Assembly (NCBI RefSeq): GCF_029844725.1
Contig: NZ_JAOCKJ010000005.1
Span: forward strand, 62,001-126,000
Direction: 5' to 3'
DNA: 64,000 nucleotides
Origin: Pantoea sp. GD03673
GTDB lineage: Bacteria > Pseudomonadota > Gammaproteobacteria > Enterobacterales > Enterobacteriaceae
The notes below the pieces were generated by a model that was not told the DNA's origin, ran no database searches, and saw nothing but the letters and a program-made list of their open reading frames with translations. The translations under genes and the position numbers were made by a program. Shown in pieces: positions 46,115 to 54,812 of the stretch (position 1 is the stretch's first letter; the number at the start of each line of letters is the position of its first letter).

Positions 46115-47320
46115 ATGCAACAGTCACCCGAACCGACAGCGTTTCCGCACTGGAGACGTAACTTAGCGGTCTGCGTCGCGGGCTCTTTTACCACTATTGT
46201 AGCCATGACGCTGCTGCTGCCGTTTCTGCCGCTCTATGTCCAGCAGCTGGGTGTTGAGCAGCCTGCCGCCATCGCCCGCTGGTCTGGCCTGGCCTATGGC
46301 GCGACCTTCTTCAGCGCTGCGCTGACGGCACCCCTGTGGGGCAGGCTGGCTGATCGTTATGGCCGTAAACTGATGCTGATACGTGCCAGTCTTGGGATGG
46401 CGGTTGCGATGTCGCTGATTGGCATGGCGACCGCGCCGTGGCAGCTGGTGGCGCTGCGGCTGCTGGCGGGATTACTGGGCGGCTACGCATCGGGATCGAC
46501 CATTCTGGTGGCGGCGCAAACGCCAAAAGCACAGACCGGCTGGGCGCTGGGCGTATTGTCCTCCGGCATTATGGCAGGCAACGTGGTGGGGCCACTGCTG
46601 GGCGGCGTGTTACCTCCGCTCATCGGGATTCGTCAGACTTTCTGGCTGACCGGCGCAGTGATTTTCCTCGCCTTCCTCGCAACCACCTTTTTACTCAAAG
46701 AACAGCCGCGTGCGGCCGTGATGTCGCGTGCCAGCCAGCAACACCTGACTGACGACCCGCCGGTCAATCACAGTCTGGTGCGGCTGATGTGGCTCTCCAG
46801 CATGTTGCTGATCTTCGCCAGCATGTCGATCGAGCCGATTATCACGCTTTACGTGGGTGAGTTTGTGAAGGGGGACCATCAGATCATCCTGATGGCCGGA
46901 CTGGTCATGTCCGCAGCGGCGCTCGGCACTGTCCTGGCGGCACCCCGGCTGGGCCGTCTGGCCGATCGGGTGGGGCACGGACGGGTGCTGACCGGTGGAT
47001 TGCTGGTCAGCGGGCTGCTGCTGATTCCGCAGGCGTTTATTACGGCGGCCTGGCAACTGGTGCTGCTGCGTTTTCTGATGGGGATAGCGCTGGGCGGATT
47101 GATGCCCTGCATCACGGCGATAATCCGTCATAACGTGCCGGGGTCACAGGTCGGGCGGATGCTGGGGTACTCAACGTCGGCGCAGTATATCGGCCAGGTC
47201 AGCGGCCCGTTATTCGGCGGGCTGGTGGGCGGCGCATTCGGAATGCGGCCAGTGTTTCTGGTCACCTGCGGGGTGATGCTGTTTTGTGCGTGGCTCAACG
47301 GGCGCGTGATGAAAAAATAG
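46115..47320 (+). CDS. MFS multidrug exporter, MdtG-like
   Basis: A 401-residue major facilitator with 12 predicted helices. Similar to E. coli MdtG (a fosfomycin and deoxycholate exporter) through LPFLPLYVQQLGV in helix 1, the loop motif GRLADRYGRKLMLIRASLGM between helices 2 and 3, and LAGLLGGYASGSTILVA in helix 4. The second-half motif RLGRLADRVGHGRVL is also kept. The start was set at the ATG (MQQSPEP) preceded by a weak GGAT; the frame stays open 21 codons upstream. Substrate is inferred from family only. Confidence 0.82.
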   Translation: MQQSPEPTAFPHWRRNLAVCVAGSFTTIVAMTLLLPFLPLYVQQLGVEQPAAIARWSGLAYGATFFSAALTAPLWGRLADRYGRKLMLIRASLGMAVAMSLIGMATAPWQLVALRLLAGLLGGYASGSTILVAAQTPKAQTGWALGVLSSGIMAGNVVGPLLGGVLPPLIGIRQTFWLTGAVIFLAFLATTFLLKEQPRAAVMSRASQQHLTDDPPVNHSLVRLMWLSSMLLIFASMSIEPIITLYVGEFVKGDHQIILMAGLVMSAAALGTVLAAPRLGRLADRVGHGRVLTGGLLVSGLLLIPQAFITAAWQLVLLRFLMGIALGGLMPCITAIIRHNVPGSQVGRMLGYSTSAQYIGQVSGPLFGGLVGGAFGMRPVFLVTCGVMLFCAWLNGRVMKK

Positions 47321-47323
47321 CAT

Positions 47324-47348
47324 AAAAAAAGGCGGACCGGAGTCCGCC
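47324..47348 (-). terminator. Intrinsic terminator of gcd (minus strand)
   Basis: On the minus strand GGCGGAC-TCCG-GTCCGCC is followed by seven T, 25 bases beyond the gcd stop. Confidence 0.93.
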
Positions 47349-47372
47349 TCAGGCTATTCACAGATACGTGAA

Positions 47373-49763
47373 TTACTTCTGGTCTGGCAGGGCGTAAGCA
47401 ATCACATAATCGCCCAGCTTAGTCCCAAACGAGCCGTGACCGCCTGCCGCAATGACAACATACTGCTTGCCATTCACTTCATACGTCATCGGGGTCGCCT
47501 GGCCGCCAGCTGGCAGACGTGCCTGCCATAACAGCTCGCCGGTGTCGGTGCTGAACGCACGCAGGTAGTTATCTGCGGTTGCACCAATGAAGAACACCTT
47601 ACCTGCGGTGGTGATAGGACCACCCAGCATCGGCATACCCATTTTGAACGGCAGCGGAACCGGTGCGCTATCGCGAACGGTACCAATACGCTGTTTCCAC
47701 ACCACGTCGTTGGTCTTCAGATCCACCGCAGAGATGTAACCCCAGGCAGGCTGTTTACATGGCAGACCAAACGGTGACAGGAACGGATTCAGCTCGACGC
47801 CATACGGCACGCCATACTGTGGCTGAATACCGGTTTCGGTGCCTGAACCCCCTTCAGCGCCTTTCGGCGGCTCAATCGGGTTGCCCGGGCCACGTGGAAC
47901 CAGCTTCGAGACAAACGGCAGCGCCATTGGGTTAGCGATGGCGATCTGACGATGTGGATCGACTGCGATGCCGCCCCATTCGAACATGCCAAGGTTACCC
48001 GGGAACACCAGCGTACCCTGCTCAGATGGCGGGGTGAACGGACCTTCATAGCGCAGGCGTTTGAAGATCACGCGGCACACCAGCTGGTCAAACATCGTTG
48101 CGCCCCACATATCCTTGTCCGTCAGGTTCTGCTTCGGACGGAAGGTCAGCTCAGAGTAGGGCTGAGTGGCGGCAACGTGATCGCCTTTGGCAGCACCCTG
48201 TGGCACTGGCGTTTCTGGCGCAGGCACCACTGGCTTGCCGGTGCGGCGATCCAGGACAAAGATATTGCCGGTTTTCGCGGGTGCGTAAACCACCGGTACG
48301 GTGTTGCCATCTTTGTCGGTGATGTCAGCCAGCGTTGGCTGAGACGGCAGATCCATATCCCACAGGTCGTGATGCACAGTCTGATAAGACCAGACCAGCT
48401 TACCGGTGGTGGCATTCAGAGCCAGCACGCTGCTCGCATAACGCTCCTGCTCTGGTGTGCGGTTACCGCCCCAGATATCCGGTGTGGTCACGCCCATTGG
48501 CAGGTAAACGGTATCCAGCTTCGGATCGTAAACGGCCGGTGCCCATGAGTTCGGAGAGTTCATGGTGAAGGTGTGTTCATCAGCCGGAATGGCATTCGGA
48601 TCTTTCGCGCCTGGATCAAATACCCACAGCAGTTTACCGGTATTCACATCAAAACCACGAATTACGCCTGACGGCTCGCGGGTAGAGAAGTTATCGGTTA
48701 CTGCACCCGCCATCACAATGGTGGTGTTAGTAATGACCGGCGGAGACGTCGGCTCATACATACCCGCAGTGGTGACAGGCTGTTTGTGTTGCAGATCCAG
48801 TTCGCCGTTAACGCCAAATGACGGGCAGCGCTCGCCGGTCTCTGCGTCCAGCGCAAACAGACGACCATCGTTAACAGGCAGATAGATACGACGTGAACAG
48901 AGAGCAGGCTGAGTATTCGCTGCATCGGCTGCTGCCGGTACTTCATGATAAGAAACACCGCGACAGGTTACGTGCTGGAAGGTCGGGTTGACCTTCATGC
49001 CCGGATCAAACTTCCACTTCTGCTTACCGGTGGCCGCATCCAGTGCAAACAGAATCTGGTGTGGCGAACAGAGGTAAAGCGTGTCGCGGATTTTAATCGG
49101 CGTGACTTCGTCAGTGATTTCACCCGGATCGTTAGGCCCTTTCATGTCGCCAGTCTGGAACTGCCAGGCAACCTGCAACTCTTTCACGTTCTGGTGATTA
49201 ATCTGCTTCAGCGGCGAGAAACGGGTTCCCTGCTGATCGCGCGCATAAGCGGGCCAGTCAGCATCCGGAATGTTGCTCAGCGGCGCAGCCTTAGGGGCGT
49301 TGTCAGCGGCTTCTGGCACTGAACCGTTTATCACCTGCGGGTCGTTGAACACCGCATAGGCCAGCACGATAGCACTGGCAACCAGCGCCACCGCCATCGA
49401 ACCCAGCGCAGCTTTACTGCCCACGCTGACACTGCGATAAACAAATGGCAGGATCAGCCAGACACCGAAGATCACCAGCACATCGGTGCGCGGTGCCAGT
49501 GCCCAGAAGTCAGTACCCACTTCCCATACACCCCAGATGAGGGTGCCGATCAGCAGAAGCGCATAGAGAACCAGCGCGGTGCTTTTACGACGGTAAAGCA
49601 GGTAAGCGGTGATAAGCATCACCACACCACCAACAACGTAATACCAGGAACCACCAATGGCGGCTAACCAGCCACCGCCAATCAGCATAAACGCGCCCGT
49701 CAGCACTGCGAACAGTACCGTCAGGAAACGAATTACGCCAAAAGATGAGGAGTTTTTCCCCAT
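47373..49763 (-). CDS. gcd: PQQ-dependent membrane-bound glucose dehydrogenase
   Basis: A 796-residue quinoprotein, exactly the length of E. coli Gcd. Five hydrophobic helices (about residues 10-140) anchor it in the inner membrane. The periplasmic part forms an eight-bladed propeller with PQQ: landmarks are DWPAYARDQQGTRFSPL, SYQTVHHDLWDMDLPSQPTL (about 455-474, containing the catalytic Asp region), GPGNPIEPPKG and AGGHGSFGTKLGDYVIAYAL at the end. It oxidises glucose to gluconolactone/gluconate and reduces ubiquinone. With the gluconate 2-dehydrogenase at 20-24 kb it gives a two-step periplasmic oxidation chain. No PQQ synthesis genes are in the window. Confidence 0.97.
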   Translation of the reverse strand: MGKNSSSFGVIRFLTVLFAVLTGAFMLIGGGWLAAIGGSWYYVVGGVVMLITAYLLYRRKSTALVLYALLLIGTLIWGVWEVGTDFWALAPRTDVLVIFGVWLILPFVYRSVSVGSKAALGSMAVALVASAIVLAYAVFNDPQVINGSVPEAADNAPKAAPLSNIPDADWPAYARDQQGTRFSPLKQINHQNVKELQVAWQFQTGDMKGPNDPGEITDEVTPIKIRDTLYLCSPHQILFALDAATGKQKWKFDPGMKVNPTFQHVTCRGVSYHEVPAAADAANTQPALCSRRIYLPVNDGRLFALDAETGERCPSFGVNGELDLQHKQPVTTAGMYEPTSPPVITNTTIVMAGAVTDNFSTREPSGVIRGFDVNTGKLLWVFDPGAKDPNAIPADEHTFTMNSPNSWAPAVYDPKLDTVYLPMGVTTPDIWGGNRTPEQERYASSVLALNATTGKLVWSYQTVHHDLWDMDLPSQPTLADITDKDGNTVPVVYAPAKTGNIFVLDRRTGKPVVPAPETPVPQGAAKGDHVAATQPYSELTFRPKQNLTDKDMWGATMFDQLVCRVIFKRLRYEGPFTPPSEQGTLVFPGNLGMFEWGGIAVDPHRQIAIANPMALPFVSKLVPRGPGNPIEPPKGAEGGSGTETGIQPQYGVPYGVELNPFLSPFGLPCKQPAWGYISAVDLKTNDVVWKQRIGTVRDSAPVPLPFKMGMPMLGGPITTAGKVFFIGATADNYLRAFSTDTGELLWQARLPAGGQATPMTYEVNGKQYVVIAAGGHGSFGTKLGDYVIAYALPDQK

Positions 49764-50039
49764 AATATCGACCTCGTTTCGTTACCATAAAACACACGAA
49801 AACAACCAGATAGGCTGCTTCCAGTTATCAAGTACAAATGATTAAGGGTGTTCTTGAGTATCTCTTCCGCTAAGACAGACGATCCCTTTGTGTTAAATGT
49901 TATAGCAAAATTAGATCAAGGTTTGATTTTTTTAGCTCAAAGCGCTTAACAAATGCAGTAATACGACATTTTATGAGGGATTAAAGGACGTTAAGCGCAC
50001 CGCCGTGTGCCCTTAACGCCGGAAGGCAGGATTTGTGAA

Positions 50040-50639
50040 TCAGCAGCTAATAAGTTCGCCCTCCGAGCGTTGCTGTTGCCAGCCGCTGATATTTATCTCA
50101 GTAAACTGCTCAGCGGTTAAAAGCGGCGTATGACTTCGCACGATGACCTCTGCCCCTTTTTCACGAAATGTCGCCATAAAAAAGGGAAAGGTAAATTTTG
50201 CATAATTGTCATTAAAGAACGCTTCGTTTAAAACAATCCCCGAAAAAGGAAAGGATTCCAGCAGTCGCCAGTCTGCACCCGGCGGCGCAAAATCATAAAG
50301 CCAGAAATCAAATTTCTTTGTTAATTCAAGCAGTGACGCGCGATGTGAAGCCAGACTGGAATAATTAATCCCAATCCGGATTCGCGCATTCTGTAAATGC
50401 GAATAAGCGTCGGGTACCGCAATCATTCCCTGTAATCGTCTGTCATCGACTGGAATAATCATTAATGCTGCTTCAGTAGCGATTTGATTGTGTAATGAAA
50501 TAATGTTGTTTGTATTAAGTGTATTGCTGCTTTCCTGATTTTGCTGAAGATAAGGCACGCTATAGCAAATGCCAGAGACATTATGCTTAACGTGATGGAT
50601 AGGTTCAGTAACATAGGGGTTATATAAACTGTTTTTCAT
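50040..50639 (-). CDS. Degenerate EAL-domain protein (YdiV-like)
   Basis: A 199-residue protein without signal peptide. The second half resembles a shortened EAL fold: RIGINYSSL, FDFWLYDFAPPGA, FSGIVLNEAFF (in place of the KIDR strand) and AEVIVRSHTPLLTAEQFTEI (in place of the VxAEGVET segment). The catalytic E-A-L triplet and metal ligands are not kept, so it should not cut cyclic-di-GMP; like YdiV/RflP it may act by binding proteins. The likely start is the ATG before KNSLYNP; a TTG lies six codons upstream. AT-rich, which suggests transfer or relaxed selection. It lies downstream-to-upstream of gcd on the same strand with about 275 bases between. The family call is tentative. Confidence 0.55.
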   Translation of the reverse strand: MKNSLYNPYVTEPIHHVKHNVSGICYSVPYLQQNQESSNTLNTNNIISLHNQIATEAALMIIPVDDRRLQGMIAVPDAYSHLQNARIRIGINYSSLASHRASLLELTKKFDFWLYDFAPPGADWRLLESFPFSGIVLNEAFFNDNYAKFTFPFFMATFREKGAEVIVRSHTPLLTAEQFTEINISGWQQQRSEGELISC

Positions 50640-51039
50640 TATCTCTATGAAATGCAATAAAAAAGAATTTGTTGATAATTCATCATATAAAAAGTCGCGC
50701 TTTTTTAAACGCGTGAATAAATATAGATCATCTCCTTAATGCAAATCATCCTTTTGTTGCAAGATAAAGTAAATAAACCCATTAGCAAAGAGATCATAAT
50801 TCCTTTGGCGTCTGATGATGTGCTGGAATATATTCAATAGTCGGGACCAATAGGCTGGTAATAGTCAGGAGTGGTCGGACGCGCCAGTGCCGGACAGGTC
50901 ACGTCGGGTTGTGCAGGGAGCCGGGGCGGGTGCCGCAGTCATTCAGGACTCATCCGGTCTGTTAATTTAACCTCGTCAATTACCACACCAATAACACCGC
51001 GCAACGATGCGGGTTTCCTCACCTGATTTGGGATAAGAC
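50640..51039. other. Intergenic region between the EAL-like gene and the EntS-like exporter
   Basis: A 400-base divergent gap. The first 180 bases are AT-rich and should hold the EAL-like gene promoter. The rest, nearer the exporter, has ordinary composition. I see no gene, repeat or clear operator. Confidence 0.45.
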
Positions 51040-52281
51040 ATGGGATTTATGGCATCGGCAGCGGAAGAGTCGCTGTGGCGGCATCGGACGTTTGTCGCTT
51101 TCTGGCTGGCGCGCACCTGTTCATCATTTGGATTTCAGATGTTCTCAGTGGCGATCAGCTGGCAGATCTATGCGCTGACCAACAGTGCAATGGCGTTAGG
51201 GATGATTGGCCTGATGCAGTTTCTGCCATCAGTGTTGCTGGCGCTACCGGCGGGTCATCTTGCGGATCAGTATGACCGGCGGCGCATTGTGCTGTTGGGT
51301 CAGCTGGTGGAATTTGCTGCACTGGTGGCATTAGTGGTGCTTACCTTATTCCATAACGCTGATAAGACCGCGTTGTGGGGCCTGGTATTCATGATTGCGG
51401 TGGCGAAGGCGCTGGAGTGGCCTGCGATGTCCTCAATGTTGCCGTCGCTGGTGCCGCCCTCAATTCTGGCGCGCGCAATGGCGATGAACTCGGTAGGAGG
51501 GCAGGCAGCGGTCATCGTCGGGCCGACGATTGGCGGGCTGCTTTATGTGGCCGGGCCGCATGTCGTGTATGGCGTGTCCGGACTGTTTTATCTGATTTCA
51601 CTGACGCTGGTGAGTCTGCTGCGTTATGCGCATCCGGTGCAGACCCGCTTGCCGATGAACATGAAGAATCTGTTTGCCGGCATTCACTTTATCCGTGAGC
51701 GCAAAGATGTGCTTGGGGTGATTTCGCTCGATCTGTTTGCGGTGTTGCTGGGTGGCGCGACGGCGCTGCTGCCGATTTTCGCCAAAGATATTCTGCACAC
51801 CGGGCCGTGGGGATTGGGGATGCTGCGCGGTGCGCCGTCAGTGGGGGCGTTGCTGGTGGGCATCTGGCTGAGCCGTCACAAGCTGGACAGGCATGTCGGG
51901 ATGATTATGTTTGGGTCGGTAGCGGGCTTTGGCGTTGCGACGCTGGTATTCGCACTGTCCACACAGCTGTGGCTGTCGCTGGTTGCGCTCTGTGCGCTGG
52001 GCGGTTTTGATATGGTGAGTATGGTGATCCGGGGGGCGCTGGTGCAGCTGGATACACCGGATACCATGCGCGGGCGGGTGAATGCGGTTAACGCGATATT
52101 TATTAACACCTCCAATCAGCTGGGTGAGTTTGAGTCGGGATTGCTGGCGGCCTGGATGGGGGCGGCACCCGCAGCAGCGATTGGCGGCATCGGTACGCTG
52201 ATTGTGGTGGCGTTATGGATGAAGTTGTTTCCGCATCTGCGGCGGCGTCAGAAGCTGGAGAATGAAGGGGATCCGGTTTAG
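51040..52281 (+). CDS. MFS exporter, EntS-like (MFS_3)
   Basis: A 413-residue major facilitator of the EntS/enterobactin-exporter type, with 12 predicted helices. Landmarks are FVAFWLARTCSSFGFQMFSV in helix 1, GLMQFLPSVLLALPAGHLAD and the loop DQYDRRRIVLLGQ, and NAVNAIFINTSNQLGEFESG in helix 10-11, a stretch typical of this subgroup. No siderophore synthesis genes lie nearby, so export of a siderophore is not supported here; a drug or metabolite is equally possible. GGGATAAG lies just before the ATG. Confidence 0.8.
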   Translation: MGFMASAAEESLWRHRTFVAFWLARTCSSFGFQMFSVAISWQIYALTNSAMALGMIGLMQFLPSVLLALPAGHLADQYDRRRIVLLGQLVEFAALVALVVLTLFHNADKTALWGLVFMIAVAKALEWPAMSSMLPSLVPPSILARAMAMNSVGGQAAVIVGPTIGGLLYVAGPHVVYGVSGLFYLISLTLVSLLRYAHPVQTRLPMNMKNLFAGIHFIRERKDVLGVISLDLFAVLLGGATALLPIFAKDILHTGPWGLGMLRGAPSVGALLVGIWLSRHKLDRHVGMIMFGSVAGFGVATLVFALSTQLWLSLVALCALGGFDMVSMVIRGALVQLDTPDTMRGRVNAVNAIFINTSNQLGEFESGLLAAWMGAAPAAAIGGIGTLIVVALWMKLFPHLRRRQKLENEGDPV

Positions 52282-52371
52282 CACTGGCGTTGGGTTTGCC
52301 AGCAGAAAGTTGTGCGGTAAGTGGGGGCGCTGGCGCAGGGTGTATCAGCCAGCTCAGAACCGGCGTTGTAA

Positions 52372-52387
52372 CTGGCCCGAAGGCCAG
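52372..52387. other. Short hairpin between convergent genes
   Basis: CTGGCC-CGAA-GGCCAG is a compact 6-bp stem with a tetraloop (UUCG when read on the minus strand). It lies in the 180-base gap between the convergent exporter and dehydrogenase genes and may be a bidirectional stop or a transcript end without a T-run. Confidence 0.5.
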
Positions 52388-52461
52388 TACAAGGAAGCTA
52401 CCAGTCATACTGCCATTTCGATCCTGGGGTCAGAGGGGGGCCGACCCGCAGGCGGGAACCA

Positions 52462-53619
52462 TCAGGCCCCGGATTTTCCCAGGTTGGCGTCAAATGTTAG
52501 CCAGCTTTCACGCATATCCACTACGCTGCGGGTTTTGCGCGCCTCATCGATTTTTATGGCGGTGAGGCCCGCTTCCAGCGCGTCCACGACAGAAACTTTC
52601 AGCGGTGTTCCCTGTTTAATATGTTTTACGATCTCTTCTGCCATCAGTGCATCTGCGCCGTAATGGCCGTCATAAGCATTGCCGCCGTAGGCGGTATCGA
52701 CCTCTTTCTCGCCGCTACGTGCGTTATGAACGCGGAAGTAGTTACGCACGAAGTCGCCTTCCGCCATGCCGTCGGTGCCCATTACACAGAAACGGCGGAA
52801 CTCATCCGGTACGTTCAGGTTGGCATGGAAAGCGAGGGTTGCGCCGCCTTCGTACTCAATCAGGGCTGTCTGGTAGTCGACGATATCAGCGTCGCTGTCG
52901 AACACCGCATCGGTACCCGACCAGCCGCTTGGCTTCACATGATAGAGCTCTGACTCTGCGGTGATAGCCCCCTGTGGCGCATGCGCGGGGGTAAAGGATT
53001 TTCGGCCACCAAAGCTGGCAACGCGGATCGGGCGCTGCTGCAACAGACCCTGATAGAGATCGATGTCGTGACAGCACTTCTCCAGAATGTAGGGGCCGGC
53101 ATATTTTTCCAGACGTCGCCAGTCACGCTGGAAGAATGCGCCGTGGTAAGGCTTGATGTGTTCTGTCGCCTCAATTGAGGTGATCTCACCCAGCTGACCG
53201 GCATCACGCGCCGCCAGCAGATCGTGATAGAGCGGGGAATAGCGCAGCACCAGACCGACCAGAATGCGCGCCTCGCCATACTGTCGCACCAGCTTCGCCA
53301 TCTCCATGGTCTGCTCTTCATTAATCACCACCGGTTTTTCGGTAAACACGGTGTAACCCGCCGCCAGCGCCTGACCCACATGCTCCAGATGCAAAAAGTT
53401 GGGTGAGCCAACCAGCACCACATCCATTCCGCCATGCTCCAGCAGCGCGTCAATGGAGGCAAAGGCCTGGCCGGGTGCGATACCAAAGCTGTGCAGATTA
53501 GGCAGTCCGGCGGGGGCCGGATCGTAATAGCCCACCACTGAGAAGGTGTCGTCGGCGTTGCTGAACTCTTTGATCACGTGGGACAGACGAAAGCCGAGAC
53601 CGATAATGCCTACTTTCAT
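52462..53619 (-). CDS. Gfo/Idh/MocA-family NAD(P)-dependent sugar oxidoreductase
   Basis: A 385-residue dehydrogenase. The N-terminal Rossmann fold starts MKVGIIGLGFRLSHVI. The catalytic Lys of the EKP motif is in FTEKPVVINEEQ (about residue 94), and the substrate-domain signature LEKCCHDIDLYQGLL (about 182-196) carries the usual His/Asp pair. It probably oxidises a sugar, sugar acid or aminosugar at a ring hydroxyl, in the cytoplasm. It is divergent from the amino-sugar kinase gene, with a shared promoter region of about 270 bases. The substrate is unknown; context suggests a product of the imported oligosaccharide. Confidence 0.88.
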   Translation of the reverse strand: MKVGIIGLGFRLSHVIKEFSNADDTFSVVGYYDPAPAGLPNLHSFGIAPGQAFASIDALLEHGGMDVVLVGSPNFLHLEHVGQALAAGYTVFTEKPVVINEEQTMEMAKLVRQYGEARILVGLVLRYSPLYHDLLAARDAGQLGEITSIEATEHIKPYHGAFFQRDWRRLEKYAGPYILEKCCHDIDLYQGLLQQRPIRVASFGGRKSFTPAHAPQGAITAESELYHVKPSGWSGTDAVFDSDADIVDYQTALIEYEGGATLAFHANLNVPDEFRRFCVMGTDGMAEGDFVRNYFRVHNARSGEKEVDTAYGGNAYDGHYGADALMAEEIVKHIKQGTPLKVSVVDALEAGLTAIKIDEARKTRSVVDMRESWLTFDANLGKSGA

Positions 53620-53888
53620 GTTAAACCCCTGCTCCTGAAATCGGACAATGCATAGCCTGCCTGTGATCGGGCGCGGCTGTTGATAATCTGACCACCAACT
53701 TATTACGACAGAAAAACTAATGTCAATAAGGCGCTATGCGTTTTGCGGGTGCGTTTTTGTTATCCTTATGTAAATTAAATAAAAATCTTAAATATGTTTT
53801 TGCCATATTTATTTGTTATTGCGATTTAAGTTTTTTTATCCTATCGTTCGCTCATTATGGCTATAACCCAAAATCGGGAAGGATGCGC

Positions 53889-54782
53889 GTGCAACCACAC
53901 TATCTCCTTGGCATTGATGGCGGCGGTACACAGTGTCGCGCGCGGCTAACCGACCTGCAGGGTCACGTTCTGGCGGAAGCCACAGGCGGGCCAGCCAACG
54001 TCTGGTCCGATTATGACGCGGCGCTGATCTGCGTCGGGCAGCTGATTGATCGGGTATTGTTACAGGCGGGACTGGCCCCTGAGGCTCTGGCGCAGACGGC
54101 GCTGGTTGCCGGATTAGCGGGTGCCAATGTCGCCTCAGTGCAGGCGCGGCTTGCCAGCTGGCAGCCTGCCTGCGCGGCATTCCAGGTGGTCAGCGATGTG
54201 GAGATTGCCTGTGCGGGTGCGCACAGCGGCGCACCAGGCGCTGTTTTTATCATCGGCACCGGCAGTCAGGGAGCCGCCTGGGATGGCGAGCGCTTTACGC
54301 TGCTGGGCGGCTGGGGCTTTGCCCTGTCAGATCAGGGATCAGGCGCGGAGCTGGGTCGTCGTGCGCTGCGTCTGGCGCTGCTGGCCCATGAGTCAATCCT
54401 GACGCCGGGTACTCTGACCCGGCAGCTGATGGCGCAGTTCAGCGACAGCCCTGAAACCATGCTGCTCTGGACCCGTAGCGCGGCACCTGCCGACTGGGCG
54501 CGCGTGGTACCACAGATTTTTGCGGCCGCTGACGCAGGCGACGGTCACGCACAGGATTTGCTGCAGCAGACCGCAGCCGATATCGGCCTGATGGTGCGCC
54601 GTCTGATTGCGCTAAGCAGCGGACCTGTCGCGCTGATGGGGGGCCTGGCCACGCCGATTCAGCGCTGGCTGGACGACGATATTCAGGCCAGGCTGGTGGT
54701 GCCGCAGGGCGATGCCCTGAGCGGGGCGCTGACACTGGCGCAGCAGCTGATGCCTGCCGATTACCGATTTCAAGCTGGCTGA
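53889..54782 (+). CDS. BadF/BadG-family sugar kinase (GspK/NagK-like)
   Basis: A 297-residue kinase of the ASKHA fold. The phosphate-1 motif LGIDGGGTQCRARL starts at residue 6, the phosphate-2 region is VVSDVEIACAGAH...IIGTGSQGAAW (about 100-130), and the adenosine motif is VALMGGLATPI near 253. It resembles the glucosamine kinase GspK of Vibrio and eukaryotic-type GlcNAc kinases, so the substrate is probably an amino sugar. I chose the GTG because the AAGGA ribosome site is 5 bases before it; the ATG two codons upstream overlaps that site. The frame stays open 50 codons further up through an AT-rich region with no protein homology. The ROK regulator follows after 30 bases. Confidence 0.83.
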   Translation: MQPHYLLGIDGGGTQCRARLTDLQGHVLAEATGGPANVWSDYDAALICVGQLIDRVLLQAGLAPEALAQTALVAGLAGANVASVQARLASWQPACAAFQVVSDVEIACAGAHSGAPGAVFIIGTGSQGAAWDGERFTLLGGWGFALSDQGSGAELGRRALRLALLAHESILTPGTLTRQLMAQFSDSPETMLLWTRSAAPADWARVVPQIFAAADAGDGHAQDLLQQTAADIGLMVRRLIALSSGPVALMGGLATPIQRWLDDDIQARLVVPQGDALSGALTLAQQLMPADYRFQAG

Positions 54783-54812
54783 GCTGCCTCAGCCAGATAA
54801 CCCGAGGAATCT

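Noticed and set aside
51040..52281. Enterobactin exporter entS
   Set aside because: Family similarity only; no siderophore synthesis or receptor genes and no Fur box seen nearby, so I kept the call general.
53736..53888. N-terminal membrane extension of the BadF-type kinase
   Set aside because: The open frame reaches upstream through an AT-rich promoter region; the family motif starts just after the GTG with a proper ribosome site, so the extension is not real.
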